The notes below the pieces were generated by a model. That model had not been told where the DNA came from, did no database searches, and saw only the letters and a list, made by a program, of their open reading frames with translations. Shown here piece after piece: positions 1 to 10,704 of a DNA stretch of 64,000 nt. The DNA lies in assembly GCF_000372725.1 (NCBI RefSeq), contig NW_005197877.1:253794-317793 (forward strand). The letters run 5' to 3'. Made by a program: the position numbers and the translations under genes. Origin of the DNA: Emiliania huxleyi CCMP1516 (lineage: Eukaryota; Haptophyta; Isochrysidales; Noelaerhabdaceae). Each line of letters opens with the position of its first letter. Position 1 is the first letter of the stretch.

Positions 1-1429
1 GAAGCATAGCGCGTGCCATTCGCTCACACACAATTGCGTTGCCCTCCATTGCCTCCATGCGTTGTGCGGTGCTGTGCTGTGGTTCCTCGGCGCGAATCAC
101 CTCTCCGGCACATCGATAGCAGCGGGCAGCTTCGTGGAGGTCACCTGGCGTGCGATTCTCAGGCAAAGAGGTCGAGCACATGCCTGCAATGGCCGATGGC
201 CTAGCCGATGGCGCACCGTGCGACTTCTCTCGCACGCCGTTGACATGTCCGCTGAGGATCAGCGCACGCACGACAAAGGGGTCCGGAGACCTTGCGAGGC
301 CAGCCGGCAGCTGCTCGCCCTCGTAGCAAGCCAGCGCTCGGCTCGACAGCGAGAGGAGCGTGGAGTCGCTCCACCACTCGGGCTTGCGCGCGGTAGAACA
401 CATAATGTTCAGCACCGCCGACGCGAAGCTAGTGGCCCAGTTCGGTGTGTCCGGCTGGCACAGTTCGAAGGCTTTGGCGTACATTTGCCCTGCAGCAGCG
501 TCATCGCCCGAGCGACCGAGCGCCACGCCGAGGTGATGGAAGGCGCTCGCTTCCAGTGGGTGTTTTTTGATCACCTTGCGGAAAGACCTCGCCGCCCCTT
601 TGAAGTCAGACTTTGTCAGTAGCTCGAGCCCGACGGACATGCGTGCGAAGTAAGGATCCTCGGATCTCGCCTCCGCCTCCTGCTGCAGTGACGAGGCCGG
701 CGCCTCGCGGCTCTCGGTCTCCAGAGACAGCTTCGCGAGCTCATTGAACTGCCACTGCTGGTGGTCGCATTTGTGCGTTTCCTTCCAGTGCTGCTTTTGG
801 CACGCACGGCCACAGTACCGCGCCGGCGAGGCGAGCTTTTGCTCCACGCAAAGCTTGCAGGTCATAAAAGTGGTACCGCTGGGCGCAACGGCCCCGCAGG
901 CGAAGCAGGTCGTGCGCTTGGCCATGTCCACCGTGTCGCAGGTGCTGTCTGCCGTTCCGCACCGAGTGACGATCGCCTTCATCATTTCCTCGACGTAGTC
1001 GGCTCCCAGAGACATTGATCGGAGTTTCCTCGCGAGGGTGTCCTGGTACGCTGCCGTGAATGACGGCGGGTGCACGTACACTGCCACGGCGTGATCGCCA
1101 TCAGCATATTTGCCAAGGCCGTTCCCGGCGATGCGCCCGGCGATTGGACTGACGCGGTGCGCTTCCATGGACCAGCCCGGGTGCTCCGGGGTGAGGATAA
1201 GGAGCTGGACCCGCTCACCGTACTCCAGATTGTACGCTTTGATAAGGTTGGTCGTGCGAGCGTCTACCTGTACGCTCCAGCGATCGGCGTCAGCGTCAAA
1301 GGAGAGCAACTTGCCGCTCTTTCCATTGAGCGCCTGCCCGCCAGCCGACTGCAGGTTGACGATGCGGACGGTGGAGCCCCTTCCCAGAAGCGTTGTCGGC
1401 GAGGCGGATGGCTCAAAGTGAGTGGCCAT
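1..1429 (-). CDS. MYND zinc-finger protein with TPR-like helices (3' partial)
   Basis: Open reading frame from an ATG at 1429 to the left edge, at least 476 codons with no stop or intron. Residues 10-60 form a beta-rich segment of the type V-x-L-x-x-L-x-x-A-x-x-L-N-G-x-x-G that often precedes MYND proteins in algae. From residue 175 a classical MYND finger follows: CFACG, CKLC, then RYCGRACQKQHWKETHKC, with the expected seven Cys and one His. Downstream (about residues 215-290) lies a helical tetratricopeptide-like stretch (DFKGAARSFRKVIKKHPLEA, then a second helix pair). MYND fingers bind proline-rich partners and TPRs mediate protein contacts, so a protein-interaction role is likely. Substrate and pathway cannot be told. 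The gene was found by direct reading because it leaves the window. The finger is certain; the 3' end is missing. Confidence 0.8.
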   Translation of the reverse strand, partial: MATHFEPSASPTTLLGRGSTVRIVNLQSAGGQALNGKSGKLLSFDADADRWSVQVDARTTNLIKAYNLEYGERVQLLILTPEHPGWSMEAHRVSPIAGRIAGNGLGKYADGDHAVAVYVHPPSFTAAYQDTLARKLRSMSLGADYVEEMMKAIVTRCGTADSTCDTVDMAKRTTCFACGAVAPSGTTFMTCKLCVEQKLASPARYCGRACQKQHWKETHKCDHQQWQFNELAKLSLETESREAPASSLQQEAEARSEDPYFARMSVGLELLTKSDFKGAARSFRKVIKKHPLEASAFHHLGVALGRSGDDAAAGQMYAKAFELCQPDTPNWATSFASAVLNIMCSTARKPEWWSDSTLLSLSSRALACYEGEQLPAGLARSPDPFVVRALILSGHVNGVREKSHGAPSARPSAIAGMCSTSLPENRTPGDLHEAARCYRCAGEVIRAEEPQHSTAQRMEAMEGNAIVCERMARAML

Positions 1430-2763
1430 CGAAGGTGGCGGGCCGGAGGCTGAGGCGGGCGAGGCGGAGGCTGAGGCTGCGAGGGAGGCTAAAGAGGCGG
1501 CCGCAGGCACCCTGCGATTTCTTTTTGCGATATTGCTCCGTCTCGTCTCGTCCGCCCGCAAGATCCCGCAAGCTCGTCAAGCGGCGACGTGGGAAGGTAC
1601 ACGTCGCCACTTGCTTTTCATCGCTCCTTACACGCTCAACTTTACCATACTCGTCCAAATGCCGTCCTAACTTCTGACATCGCTCGCCGACTCGGAAACC
1701 ATGCGCTCGCGGCAGCGCGCACACCCGGGCATCGGTGTGGCGGTGATGTACTGCGAGTGGCTGGGCCGCCCCTTTCCGGGCGGCGGGAGGTCCGCGAGGC
1801 GCCACCTGGTCGACCCGCTCAGGGCAGAAGTGCTCATTGCCGGCACATTCCTCCAACGCGACTGCGAGGGAGGGGGCGGAGGCTGCCTCCTGCAACGAGT
1901 GGAGGGCCTGCGCCCCCTGGCTGCGACGAGGCTCGACCCCATGCTCTCTCTCGACGAGCTGCGGCAGCTCGTGAGCCACGCGCCGCACTCGCCGCAGCTG
2001 TGAATAAATTAGTGTCTCTATTAGTATCTCTAAAACTGAGTTGCTCATGAAGCGGCGTCCAGCACCCGGATCGATTGCCATTCGCTGTCGCTTGAGGAGC
2101 GACTTGACGGCGGCGGCGATGTGTCGATCAAGTCTCTCTGGTAAGTCATCGTAGTCATGAGGGTCCGCATGGTTGGCCACCCGACGCCCGGCTTGGCAGC
2201 GAGTCTGCGCGCGCGTACTGTGGAGAACTGGAGCGCTGCCAGAGCTTGTACAAAGCGACGGCAAGCAGGATCAGGCCTGCGACTGCGTGGATGCTCCACA
2301 TATGTGTGTGGAGTCGGGCTCGCTCGGGTCTCGGCGAAGAAGTCTCCTTGGCGCTTGGCTGCGTGACTAGTTTTCATAGTGAAAACCGGCGATTTCGAAG
2401 CGCCCGTGGCGATTCGCGAGAAGGAGGGAGAGCGTTTGATTGAGTTGGCTCACGGCAAGCAAGCGGGACACCGACCGAGGGGGGGGTCGGTCGTCACACC
2501 TCCCGCCGCCGAGAGAGCGACCGACCGGAGGGGGGGTCCGGTTGACCTCGGGGGCAGACCACCGACCGGCGGGGGGGTCCCCACGAAGTAGGGGGGGTGG
2601 GTACAAAATGACGCTCCTATGAGAACGACGAGAGTGGGACGACCGCGAGGCGGCATGAAGGTTGCAGGCGAGAATCGGCGAGGGACTGCGAAGATAGGCG
2701 GACGCGCCATAGGGTGGGCGACGGCTAGCGCATCACACCCCTCTCCTTAACACCTATACGAGT
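1430..2763. other. Mostly unassigned DNA, possible small exon, G-run repeats
   Basis: Region between the MYND gene and the LAMTOR-like gene, which point away from each other. A plus-strand ORF at 1701-2003 has coding-like GC3 and ends in LDELRQLVSHAPHSPQL, but no domain was recognised; it may be an exon of an unknown gene. Three imperfect copies of a GACCGACC plus G-run motif lie at about 2470-2585 and look like simple-sequence expansion. Confidence 0.25.
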
Positions 2764-3667
2764 ATGCCGGCCGACTCCTCCTTCGACCAGCTGCTCGGGC
2801 GGCTCGAGGGCGTCAAGACAGTTCTCGTGTGCGATCCGGAGGGCGCCATCCTGCTGTGCGCGGGCGACGCCTCCTGCGAGCCCAGGCTGCAGGCTCGCGC
2901 GCCACCGCCTCGAGCCGCAAATCCGCTCAGCACTCACGCGCCGCGCCCCACACGCCCCGCTCTCGCAGCGGCTATCGGCGACGTACTCGCAGACCGCCGA
3001 CCACACCAGCAAGCTCGGGCTCGGAAAGAGCCGGCGCGCTCTCACCGGACCGCTTTGCCAGACGCACTTTCGCCGATCCTCTCCCTCCAACCTCTCCTTT
3101 CAACCGCTCCCGTGCCGCGCAGGCACATGACCGCGTTCTGCGACGACTGCGCGGTGGTGCACGCGAGCTGCTCGCCCATCGTGCTCAGCCTATTGGTGCG
3201 CTGCCCCACCGCCGCCCGCCCACCGCCATGCGTGCGCCGGCGGGTCATTGAGGACGTTACATATTTTTCTCTGTCTCTCCCTGCTAGAAGCTCATGTGCC
3301 AGGAGTGGACTCCACACGCCTGCTTCTGCACCCGCAGGTGCACGCGGGGGCGGACGTCGCACCGATCCTAGACGCGCTGCCCGAGCTGGTTGAGTCGCTG
3401 GCGCCGCTGCAGCAGGCCGCGGCGCCCTCCCCTGCGAGACGCTTGAAACAGATCAGAGCCCGGCCAAAGAACATCGCTAACGAGGCTGGAACTTTCTGCT
3501 CAGGCGGTCGAGAGGCTGCTCTCGCAAAACAGTCGCGACTGAGGGTTGTCAGCAGGAGCAGGCGCGGGCCGGCCCCGCCCTCACGGCGCAGCGCCCGGGC
3601 ACCTCAGACTGAGACTCTCCTCGCTTGGTGCGACTCTGCGAGTCCGAAAGTCGAGTACTGTACGTAA
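2764..3667 (+). CDS. LAMTOR3-like: LAMTOR3/MP1-like Ragulator subunit (roadblock fold), 4 exons
   Basis: Four exons can be joined in phase: 2764-2892 (GC donor), 2969-3033 (GC donor), 3123-3195 (GT donor) and 3338-3667. The product begins MPADSSFDQLLGRLEGVKTV and contains VLVCDPEGAILL, then TADHTSKLGLGKSR, MTAFCDDCAVVHAS and ILDALPELVESL. These match in order the landmarks of animal LAMTOR3: a VVSDRDGVPVIK-like strand, TDQGSKLGLGKN, the central strand over IICYYNTYQVV, and the final helix. LAMTOR3 pairs with LAMTOR2 in the Ragulator complex, which anchors Rag GTPases and TORC1 or MAPK signalling on the lysosome or vacuole. The C-terminus runs about 70 residues past the usual end, so a further intron or a shorter true end is possible. 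The identification rests on motif order and length, not on a search. Confidence 0.62.
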
Positions 3668-3799
3668 ATCGATGTTATCGTTTTTCTTCTCTAGAGGGAT
3701 CTGAGCATCTGACCTCGGGGCTCGGGGTGCGTCGTCGCTCGTCGAAATGACCAAGCGGAAGCGCTGGCTCCGCACCGTGGCTGAGTTCACGGTCACGCG

Positions 3800-3905
3800 A
3801 ATCTCACACAAAGAAAGAAAGAAGACAGACAATCCCAAACGAGGGATGGGAGTCAGAGGAGGACAGGGCCCACACCTGCACGAGCAGGATTTTGGAAGGA
3901 CGATC
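3800..3905 (-). repeat. SINE-like dispersed repeat, copy 1
   Basis: Contains the shared core ACAGACAATCCCAAACGAGG, then GATGGGAG and CACACCTGCACGAGCAGGAT, preceded by (AAAG)n. Read on the minus strand the element ends in GTCTGT plus a (TTTC)n tail. Related copies lie at 4755-4850, 11630-11712, 17697-17770, 42160-42250 and (tail only) 45262-45346. Confidence 0.55.
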
Positions 3906-4545
3906 AGGGGCAATAGGTGGGGCTCTCCTGCTCCTGACAAGGGACACGACAGGCTCGCAGCGCGGTGCACGGTGGACTCCCAACTCCACTGGCGGTCTCA
4001 TCTCAGTCTAGCGACCTGCCTCCAGCTGTGTGTCACTTTTGAACGTGCGGGCGGCACGGCTGTCTGTTTACAGGCGCTGGCCGCCCGCGCGCGCGCCGGA
4101 CCGGCTCCGGCACGTTCGGCGCCGGGCGGCGCGCGTCTCCACACGGCGCGTCGCACAAAACGCGACGCAGCTAACGGCGGCGGCGGCGGCGGCCGTCGGC
4201 CAAAGGGCAGACGGCAGACGGCATACGGCTACGGCTCGGCTCGGCGCGGACGCGCACGCACGCGCGCGCGTCGCGCGCCACGCGTCGCTCCGCGAGGGCG
4301 CGCGCCTACCGCGATTCGAACCGGGAGCCAAAAGGGCCCGGGCGAACCGCGAACCGGTCGCGCCTCCGCGGATGCGCCGGGGTTGATAGAGCAGGCTGGC
4401 TGCACCTCCTCATGTACCTCCACTTTTGGGTGGCGGTCACGCGCTGCTGACGGCGCTCGTCGGCGGTTTTGCGGCGCTATGGCGCTCGCGGCGCGCTCGT
4501 GGCGTTCAGGGCGGCTCGCACAGCGCCCACACACGCACACACCCA

Positions 4546-4661
<116 letters not shown>

Positions 4662-4754
4662 CATGCATGTGCATGCATGCATGCACAGACACACCACAGC
4701 CCTTCCCCTTCCCCCACAAGGGCGAGGACACACACAGGGGGCCAGTGTATAAAT

Positions 4755-4850
4755 CTAAATAAATATAAAAAACGGACACACCAAACAAGGGGTGGGAGAA
4801 GGACAGGGTCCCCACCTGCGCGAGCAGGATCTAGGGTACGATACTTGACA
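4755..4850 (-). repeat. SINE-like dispersed repeat, copy 2
   Basis: Core CGGACACACCAAACAAGGGG, then GTGGGAGAAGGACAGGGTCC and CACCTGCGCGAGCAGGATCT, preceded by AAATAAATATAAA. It belongs to the subtype with an (ATTT)n tail on the minus strand and is almost identical to the copy at 42160-42250. Confidence 0.55.
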
Positions 4851-4929
4851 CTCCCCCGGCGAGCCTCTCGTTTTTCGTGGCAAAGCTGCGGATCTCAGCC
4901 CGCCGTCCTCCGCTCAGCGCCGGCCGCCC

Positions 4930-5705
4930 ATGCGCTCGTGGGGCTGCCCGACGGGGCGGGCCTCATGCTGATGGACCCAGCCGAGGTGCCCGGCCAGTCG
5001 GAGCCGCGCCGACGCGCTGCGCGCGACCACCAGCCAGCTTTTCAGCGCGGTCGAGGACGGTGCGCCGAGAGAGCTGACACTCAAAGTAGCTGTCGAGTTT
5101 TTCGCCTCTTTTTGAGCGATGCTGCTGCACACCCAGCCCACCAGTGATATGAGACGCACCAGATTCACCCCGTCGCGAGCTTGACCGTCACCCCGGTGAC
5201 CGCCCATAGGTGGCTGATCGCGGCCGCCGCTCGCATCGCTTTCCGGCGCCTGGTCCTCAGAGGGCTCCTGCGGCTCTCGCTCGTCGCGTGACCGCCGCCG
5301 ACAGCATCTGCTCGGTCGTGCCCGCCAGCGCGGAGCTGCGCGACGTCGAATCGTTTGGTGGCTCGACCGCCGGCGCGCCCACCCTCGCCTCACGCGCGCC
5401 TCACACACAGTATTCTCCTCGCGCGTGGCCGACAGAGTGAGCGCACGACCGCCACCCTCTCAATGACGCTCTGACCGATGCACAGCCCATTCGTTCTCGC
5501 CGAGAGGGCGCTCGGAGCGCCCAATTTTGCCTCGTGCGGCCATCAAACAGGCGCGTTGCCTTCCATCTCCGCACTTCCCATCTCTACCCCCACACTGCCA
5601 CTGCCGGGGACGCGCAGATGCGATGTGTCTGTGCGCGTAGCCGGCGGCGAAGACGAGACGCGGCACGTGTTTGAGCTCTCGCCCGAGCAGTGCGCTAAGT
5701 ATCGA
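4930..5705 (+). CDS. Uncertain multi-exon coding region, possibly COMM-domain-like C-terminus
   Basis: Several plus-strand segments have coding-like composition but lie in different frames, as exons would. 5005-5118 encodes DALRATTSQLFSAVEDGAP followed by RELTLKVAVEFFASF and a stop. 5285-5375 encodes ADSICSVVPASAELRDVESF. 5605-5698 encodes RCDVSVRVAGGEDE then TRHVFELSPEQCAK, ending at a possible GTATCG donor. The last piece resembles the final strands of COMM-domain proteins, where a VxLxV strand is followed by an ELSPEQ-like helix start, but this is weak. No start codon or full exon chain could be fixed. It may equally be an unrelated gene or a decayed one. Confidence 0.22.
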
Positions 5706-6879
5706 GGTCTTCAAGGACGGACGGAAAAACACCCCCCTTTTATGCCTGACCCTGGCCATGGCCTCTCTGGGGGTGAGCTGGGCCGGCCGCCTCCGGGTCC
5801 GCCACTCGCACGATGGGCTCGCGTCCGGGAGAGCATCCGAGACCCGCGGTTGTCCGCTCGCTGGGCGCGACCTACATGGAAATCCACTGCACACAGATCT
5901 GTGCTTTTGGCGCCTATTGCTCGCTCTCTGTGCAATCGCAACGCCAGAGGCCGTGCTTGGAGAGTGTGTCGCAGTGCTGCTACGTCAGTGGATTGAGCCG
6001 CGACGCAGGCTCCATCGGTGAGCTGCGGCGGCGCACCGGCCGCTCCATGCATGCTCTCCGGCGAGCCGTCGCAAACGCGTTTCCGTCCGCCCGTTTCATC
6101 GAGTTTGCCCGAGTGGTAAAATGCAATCCAATCTGCCCGAGTGGTCAAGTAAAACTTTGCCTTTCGTAAAAGTTGCCCGAGTGGTCTGTGGGGAAAAAAC
6201 GAAAATCGAGACGGACTTCTTGAACGGCCGGGCAACATGTCTTCCTTACTATTATTAATTGATGCTTTTTGCACGGCTGAGCCCCCCCCCCCCCTCCCCC
6301 GCGCCCACTCCCTGCCCTCTCCCGCCACGCACTCCGTCAGAGCCCCCCTCCCCTCTTGCACAACAGGAATCCTGACAATTAACAAGATGGTACGAAAATT
6401 GGTGGGCCTGCCCACCCCGGAGTGGTTCGACTCCACACAAACCCGAGACGGTGATGGGAGGCGTCGTACGATGATCTCAGGCCCAGTGAGGTAGTGCATC
6501 TGACTACCCCGGATCCTGCTGAACAAGCTCCTCTTGTAGCTCGATCGGTCACACCGCCATCGCCGTCGGGGAGAGGGGGGACGACACTGCTTCGGCAGCG
6601 TGCACCTCGATCCTGTACCGTGTTTGTTATGACCCCCCCCAATGAACACACCAGTGAGGGAGGGCGAGACGATCGAGGGGTCCCGTACCACGCGGAATCG
6701 GCCCTATCCAGTGCTCAAGTGCTCAAGGTCTTCAAAACAAAAAGGTGCGCCTTGCGTTTCCCAACGGCGCGAGCAACGACCGTCCCAACGGCGACGGTAC
6801 TTTAGAAAAGGAGTTGCGGTGTTGATCGCCGCGGGAGCCCTCTTATATTGATCCATATCGGCCGCGGGGAATCGGCCGC
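5706..6879. other. Unassigned DNA with three copies of a tRNA-A-box-like motif
   Basis: Nothing convincingly coding. TTGCCCGAGTGGT or TCTGCCCGAGTGGT occurs three times between 6108 and 6187, spaced about 30-35 bp. It resembles the A box of tRNA-Leu/Ser, but no B box follows. A C-run lies at 6283-6297. Confidence 0.35.
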
Positions 6880-8460
6880 TTGGCGATCGGCTGCTTGGGG
6901 ATCGGCCGCTTGGGGATGCTGCCCGTTGCCATCGCGCCCCTGAGCCAGTGCGGCGCAGACGCGTCGGTCTTCCGCGACCCGATAGTAAACTTTGCCTACG
7001 GCGGGCGCGCCGACTTTCGAGGCAAGCACAACGCGCTCTACAACTTCCTGTCTGCGCCCGGACTGTCGGTGAATGTCAAGACGGAGGAGGCGGTCTTCTT
7101 TGCGCATCACGGCGTGCTAACTGTGAATGGCACCTTCTTAACCGAGGCGCACGTCACCGCGCAGCTCTCCCCACAAAAGCGCGCCACCGCCTCGTTCTGG
7201 GCGTCCGAGCTCGACCCCAACAACATGGGCTGGCGCGTGGTCAATGGGAGCTGCGTGGGCCGCGCATTCACCTTCGGCAACCGCGGCAAGAAGGACTGCT
7301 TCACTCTCAAGATGGCGATGGGCTACTCGAGCGCCACTTTTGAGCTCGGCAACTGGACGGTGACGGTGAAGGGAATGCCGTCCTGCGACACCGGCCACGA
7401 CTGCCTCATCAAGGGGCCTGCACACCGGATTGACGTCAGCTTCACGGCGCGCGGCAACGCTCCGGCCCGCGACAAGCCACATGGCCTCATTGGCCAGTCA
7501 TTTGCCACGCCCGGGCTGGTGCGTAATGGCAAGCAAGATGTGTATCCCTTCGCGGGAGCCTATACCACCACCGCCCAGGCGGAAGGAGCCATTGAGGGCA
7601 CGGCCTCCGAGTACGAGATGCAGTCCGCCTTCGCGACCGAGTTCGCTTTCTCGCGCTTCAACGCGGCGAAAGACGACCGCCCGTCGGTTGAGGGCTCAAA
7701 GGCCACCGACATCGTCGATGCCTCTTCCATCGAGCGCGTCGCCGACCCGAGCACCGAGGGGAACCGCCGCCGCCTCTCCGAGGCCCCCTGCCCACCGCCG
7801 CCAGCGGCCTCACCGCCGCCAGCCCCGCCCTCGCCGTGCTCCCCCCCCGCCTACGACGTGCAGCTTCCAATGGGAGCAGCAGGGGTTTCCGCGTTCTATG
7901 CCGATTTGGGCCCGGGGACGTGCACAAACGACAAGATCGTCGCGGCGTGTGCGGCGGAGGGACGCAAGCCTCTCTGCGAAGGCCCCAAATATCATGCCTC
8001 CGGCGGTGGGCAGTGCCTGCACCCGGCTCAAGACACATACAGGAACGCAGACGACCCCTACTGGTCCTCCGACGGAACACCGAGCAAGCTCTTCACACTG
8101 TGGGGACACAGGAGGGACTTGGGGTTCCCTGACGGTGACGACTCCTTCCATGGCGTCTGCATGTATGCGAAAGGCTACGGGGCGAGAAACCCTCTGAAGC
8201 AGCACGACTGCTCCCACTCCTTTGGTAATGAGCACAACGACAAGACCTTCATCACGTACTGCCAAGACCTCTCACGTAACGAAAACCCAAACCCAAACCC
8301 GACTGGGAACGACATGATCGCCTGCAAGCCTGAGTCGGAGGGCGGGATGGGGTGCTGGAAGACGCTGTGCATCGAGGAGGGATCTGATGGTGGCCCAGTT
8401 TTGCTGCCAGCGGGCGCGGGCACGCCTGGCAAGCCAGCTTCCGGCAGTGGCTGCAAATAG
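6880..8460 (+). CDS. Large secreted Cys-rich protein with GGRADFRG (VWD-like) module
   Basis: Single uninterrupted 526-codon frame. The N-terminus has a short hydrophobic stretch that could be a weak signal peptide, and an earlier 5' exon is possible. Residues about 30-60 read FRDPIVNFAYGGRADFRG followed by ALYNFLSAPGLSVNVKTE, the layout of von Willebrand type-D-like modules seen in secreted algal proteins. Around residues 300-325 a proline-rich linker (PPPPAASPPPAPPSP) separates it from a second Cys-rich module of about 200 residues with at least ten Cys, typical of extracellular disulfide-bonded folds. Expected to be extracellular or cell-surface. Function unknown. The frame is clearly coding by codon use and domain layout; the start codon is the weakest point. 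Confidence 0.7.
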   Translation: MAIGCLGIGRLGMLPVAIAPLSQCGADASVFRDPIVNFAYGGRADFRGKHNALYNFLSAPGLSVNVKTEEAVFFAHHGVLTVNGTFLTEAHVTAQLSPQKRATASFWASELDPNNMGWRVVNGSCVGRAFTFGNRGKKDCFTLKMAMGYSSATFELGNWTVTVKGMPSCDTGHDCLIKGPAHRIDVSFTARGNAPARDKPHGLIGQSFATPGLVRNGKQDVYPFAGAYTTTAQAEGAIEGTASEYEMQSAFATEFAFSRFNAAKDDRPSVEGSKATDIVDASSIERVADPSTEGNRRRLSEAPCPPPPAASPPPAPPSPCSPPAYDVQLPMGAAGVSAFYADLGPGTCTNDKIVAACAAEGRKPLCEGPKYHASGGGQCLHPAQDTYRNADDPYWSSDGTPSKLFTLWGHRRDLGFPDGDDSFHGVCMYAKGYGARNPLKQHDCSHSFGNEHNDKTFITYCQDLSRNENPNPNPTGNDMIACKPESEGGMGCWKTLCIEEGSDGGPVLLPAGAGTPGKPASGSGCK

Positions 8461-8672
8461 ATCGCCGCGCACGTTGCGAGCTATCGTCAGGTGGTTTGCC
8501 ACATATAGCTGGATCGCGCAGTCAAGAGGTCTCGCCGTCAGCGGGGCACGCTCTCGGGGACGGGGGAGTGATCAGACATATCTCAGCACTCAGGGCGATG
8601 CCCGCCTAGGGTGAGGGCGGGGCGCCAGGGGGCCGTTTCTTTCTGCCTGGGGGGGAAGGGCGGCGGTGGCGG

Positions 8673-9569
8673 CTGAGGGGTGGCCCGTCTACCGTCTACC
8701 GGTAGACTGGGGTAGACTGGGGTAGACGGTAGACCGTTTGGTAGACGAGTCTACCGCAGTCTACCGGTAGACCGTAATGAACCTACGACACCAGTCTACC
8801 GGTAGACTTGGTAGACCGCGGTAGACGGGTCTACCACTTTTTCAGCCGCCGAACGGTAGACCGCCGCCGCCGGACGGTAGACCGCCTCGGCCAGTTGAAT
8901 ATGCAGCCTCCAGTTCTCCACTCTGGCGCCACTTTGGCAGACGAGCGCCGGCAGATGCCCTCGCGGCCTGCCGGCGAACGTCCGTCCGGCGAGAACGCGC
9001 GCCATAATGGACGTGTGGCTGTCTGGCGAAAACTCGCTCTCGAGAGCCGCGAGAGGGCGGCGCTCTGCAGTGAGCGGTGCCGCCCGATGAGCGTGTAAAG
9101 ACGTTCATTTGATCTCATAAAAGACACGGAGCGCGGCTCGCACGGAAATGGCGATGAGGTGAAGCCCACAGCGACCGCGCTCAACAGCTCTCTCACCGAC
9201 AGATTTCGCCCGCGCGGCAGACCGCACTTTCATCGCGCGTTCTCGCCGGACGGACGTTCGCCGGCAGGCCGCGAGGGCATCTGCCGGCGCTCGTCTGCCA
9301 AAGTGGCGCCAGAGTGGAGAACTGGAGGCTGCATATTCATTATTCAAACGGCCGAGGCGGTCTACCGTCCGGCGGCGGCGGTCTACCGTTCGGCGGCTGA
9401 AAAAGTGGTAGACCCGTCTACCGCGGTCTACCAAGTCTACCGGTAGACTGGTGTCGTAGGTTCATTACGGTCTACCGGTAGACTGCGGTAGACTCGTGGT
9501 AGACTCGTCTACCAAACGGTCTACCGTCTACCCGGTCTACCGGTAGACGGTAGACGGGCCACCCCTCAG
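8673..9569. mobile_element. Foldback (long-TIR) DNA transposon, non-autonomous, 8-bp TSD
   Basis: Two inverted arms of about 340-360 bp begin with CTGAGGGGTGGCCCGTCTAC at 8673 and end with the reverse complement at 9569. The arms are built largely of GTCTACC/GGTAGAC units and match closely, with small indels inside the GTAGAC array. About 200 bp of unique spacer separates them (about 9015-9220). The element is flanked by a direct repeat GGTGGCGG at 8665-8672 and 9570-9577, a perfect 8-bp target-site duplication. The length (897 bp), absence of a transposase frame and 8-bp TSD point to a non-autonomous cut-and-paste element of a hAT- or P-like superfamily. Superfamily assignment is inference. 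Confidence 0.85.
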
Positions 9570-9577
9570 GGTGGCGG

Positions 9578-10693
<1,116 letters not shown>

Positions 10694-10704
10694 ACACACA
10701 CACA

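Noticed and set aside
4265-4395. Possible tRNA on the minus strand (GGTTCGAATC box)
   Set aside because: The T-stem does not pair and no A box, anticodon stem or acceptor stem could be drawn.
6395-6445. Possible tRNA around GGTTCGACTCC
   Set aside because: Only a 4-bp stem around the box and no cloverleaf upstream.
8281-8302. Telomere-like AAACCC repeats
   Set aside because: Only three units, in frame inside a coding sequence (NPNPNP), so a coding repeat is the simpler reading.
8673-9569. Transposase gene inside the foldback element
   Set aside because: The spacer is about 200 bp and frames in the arms mirror each other; no catalytic motifs.
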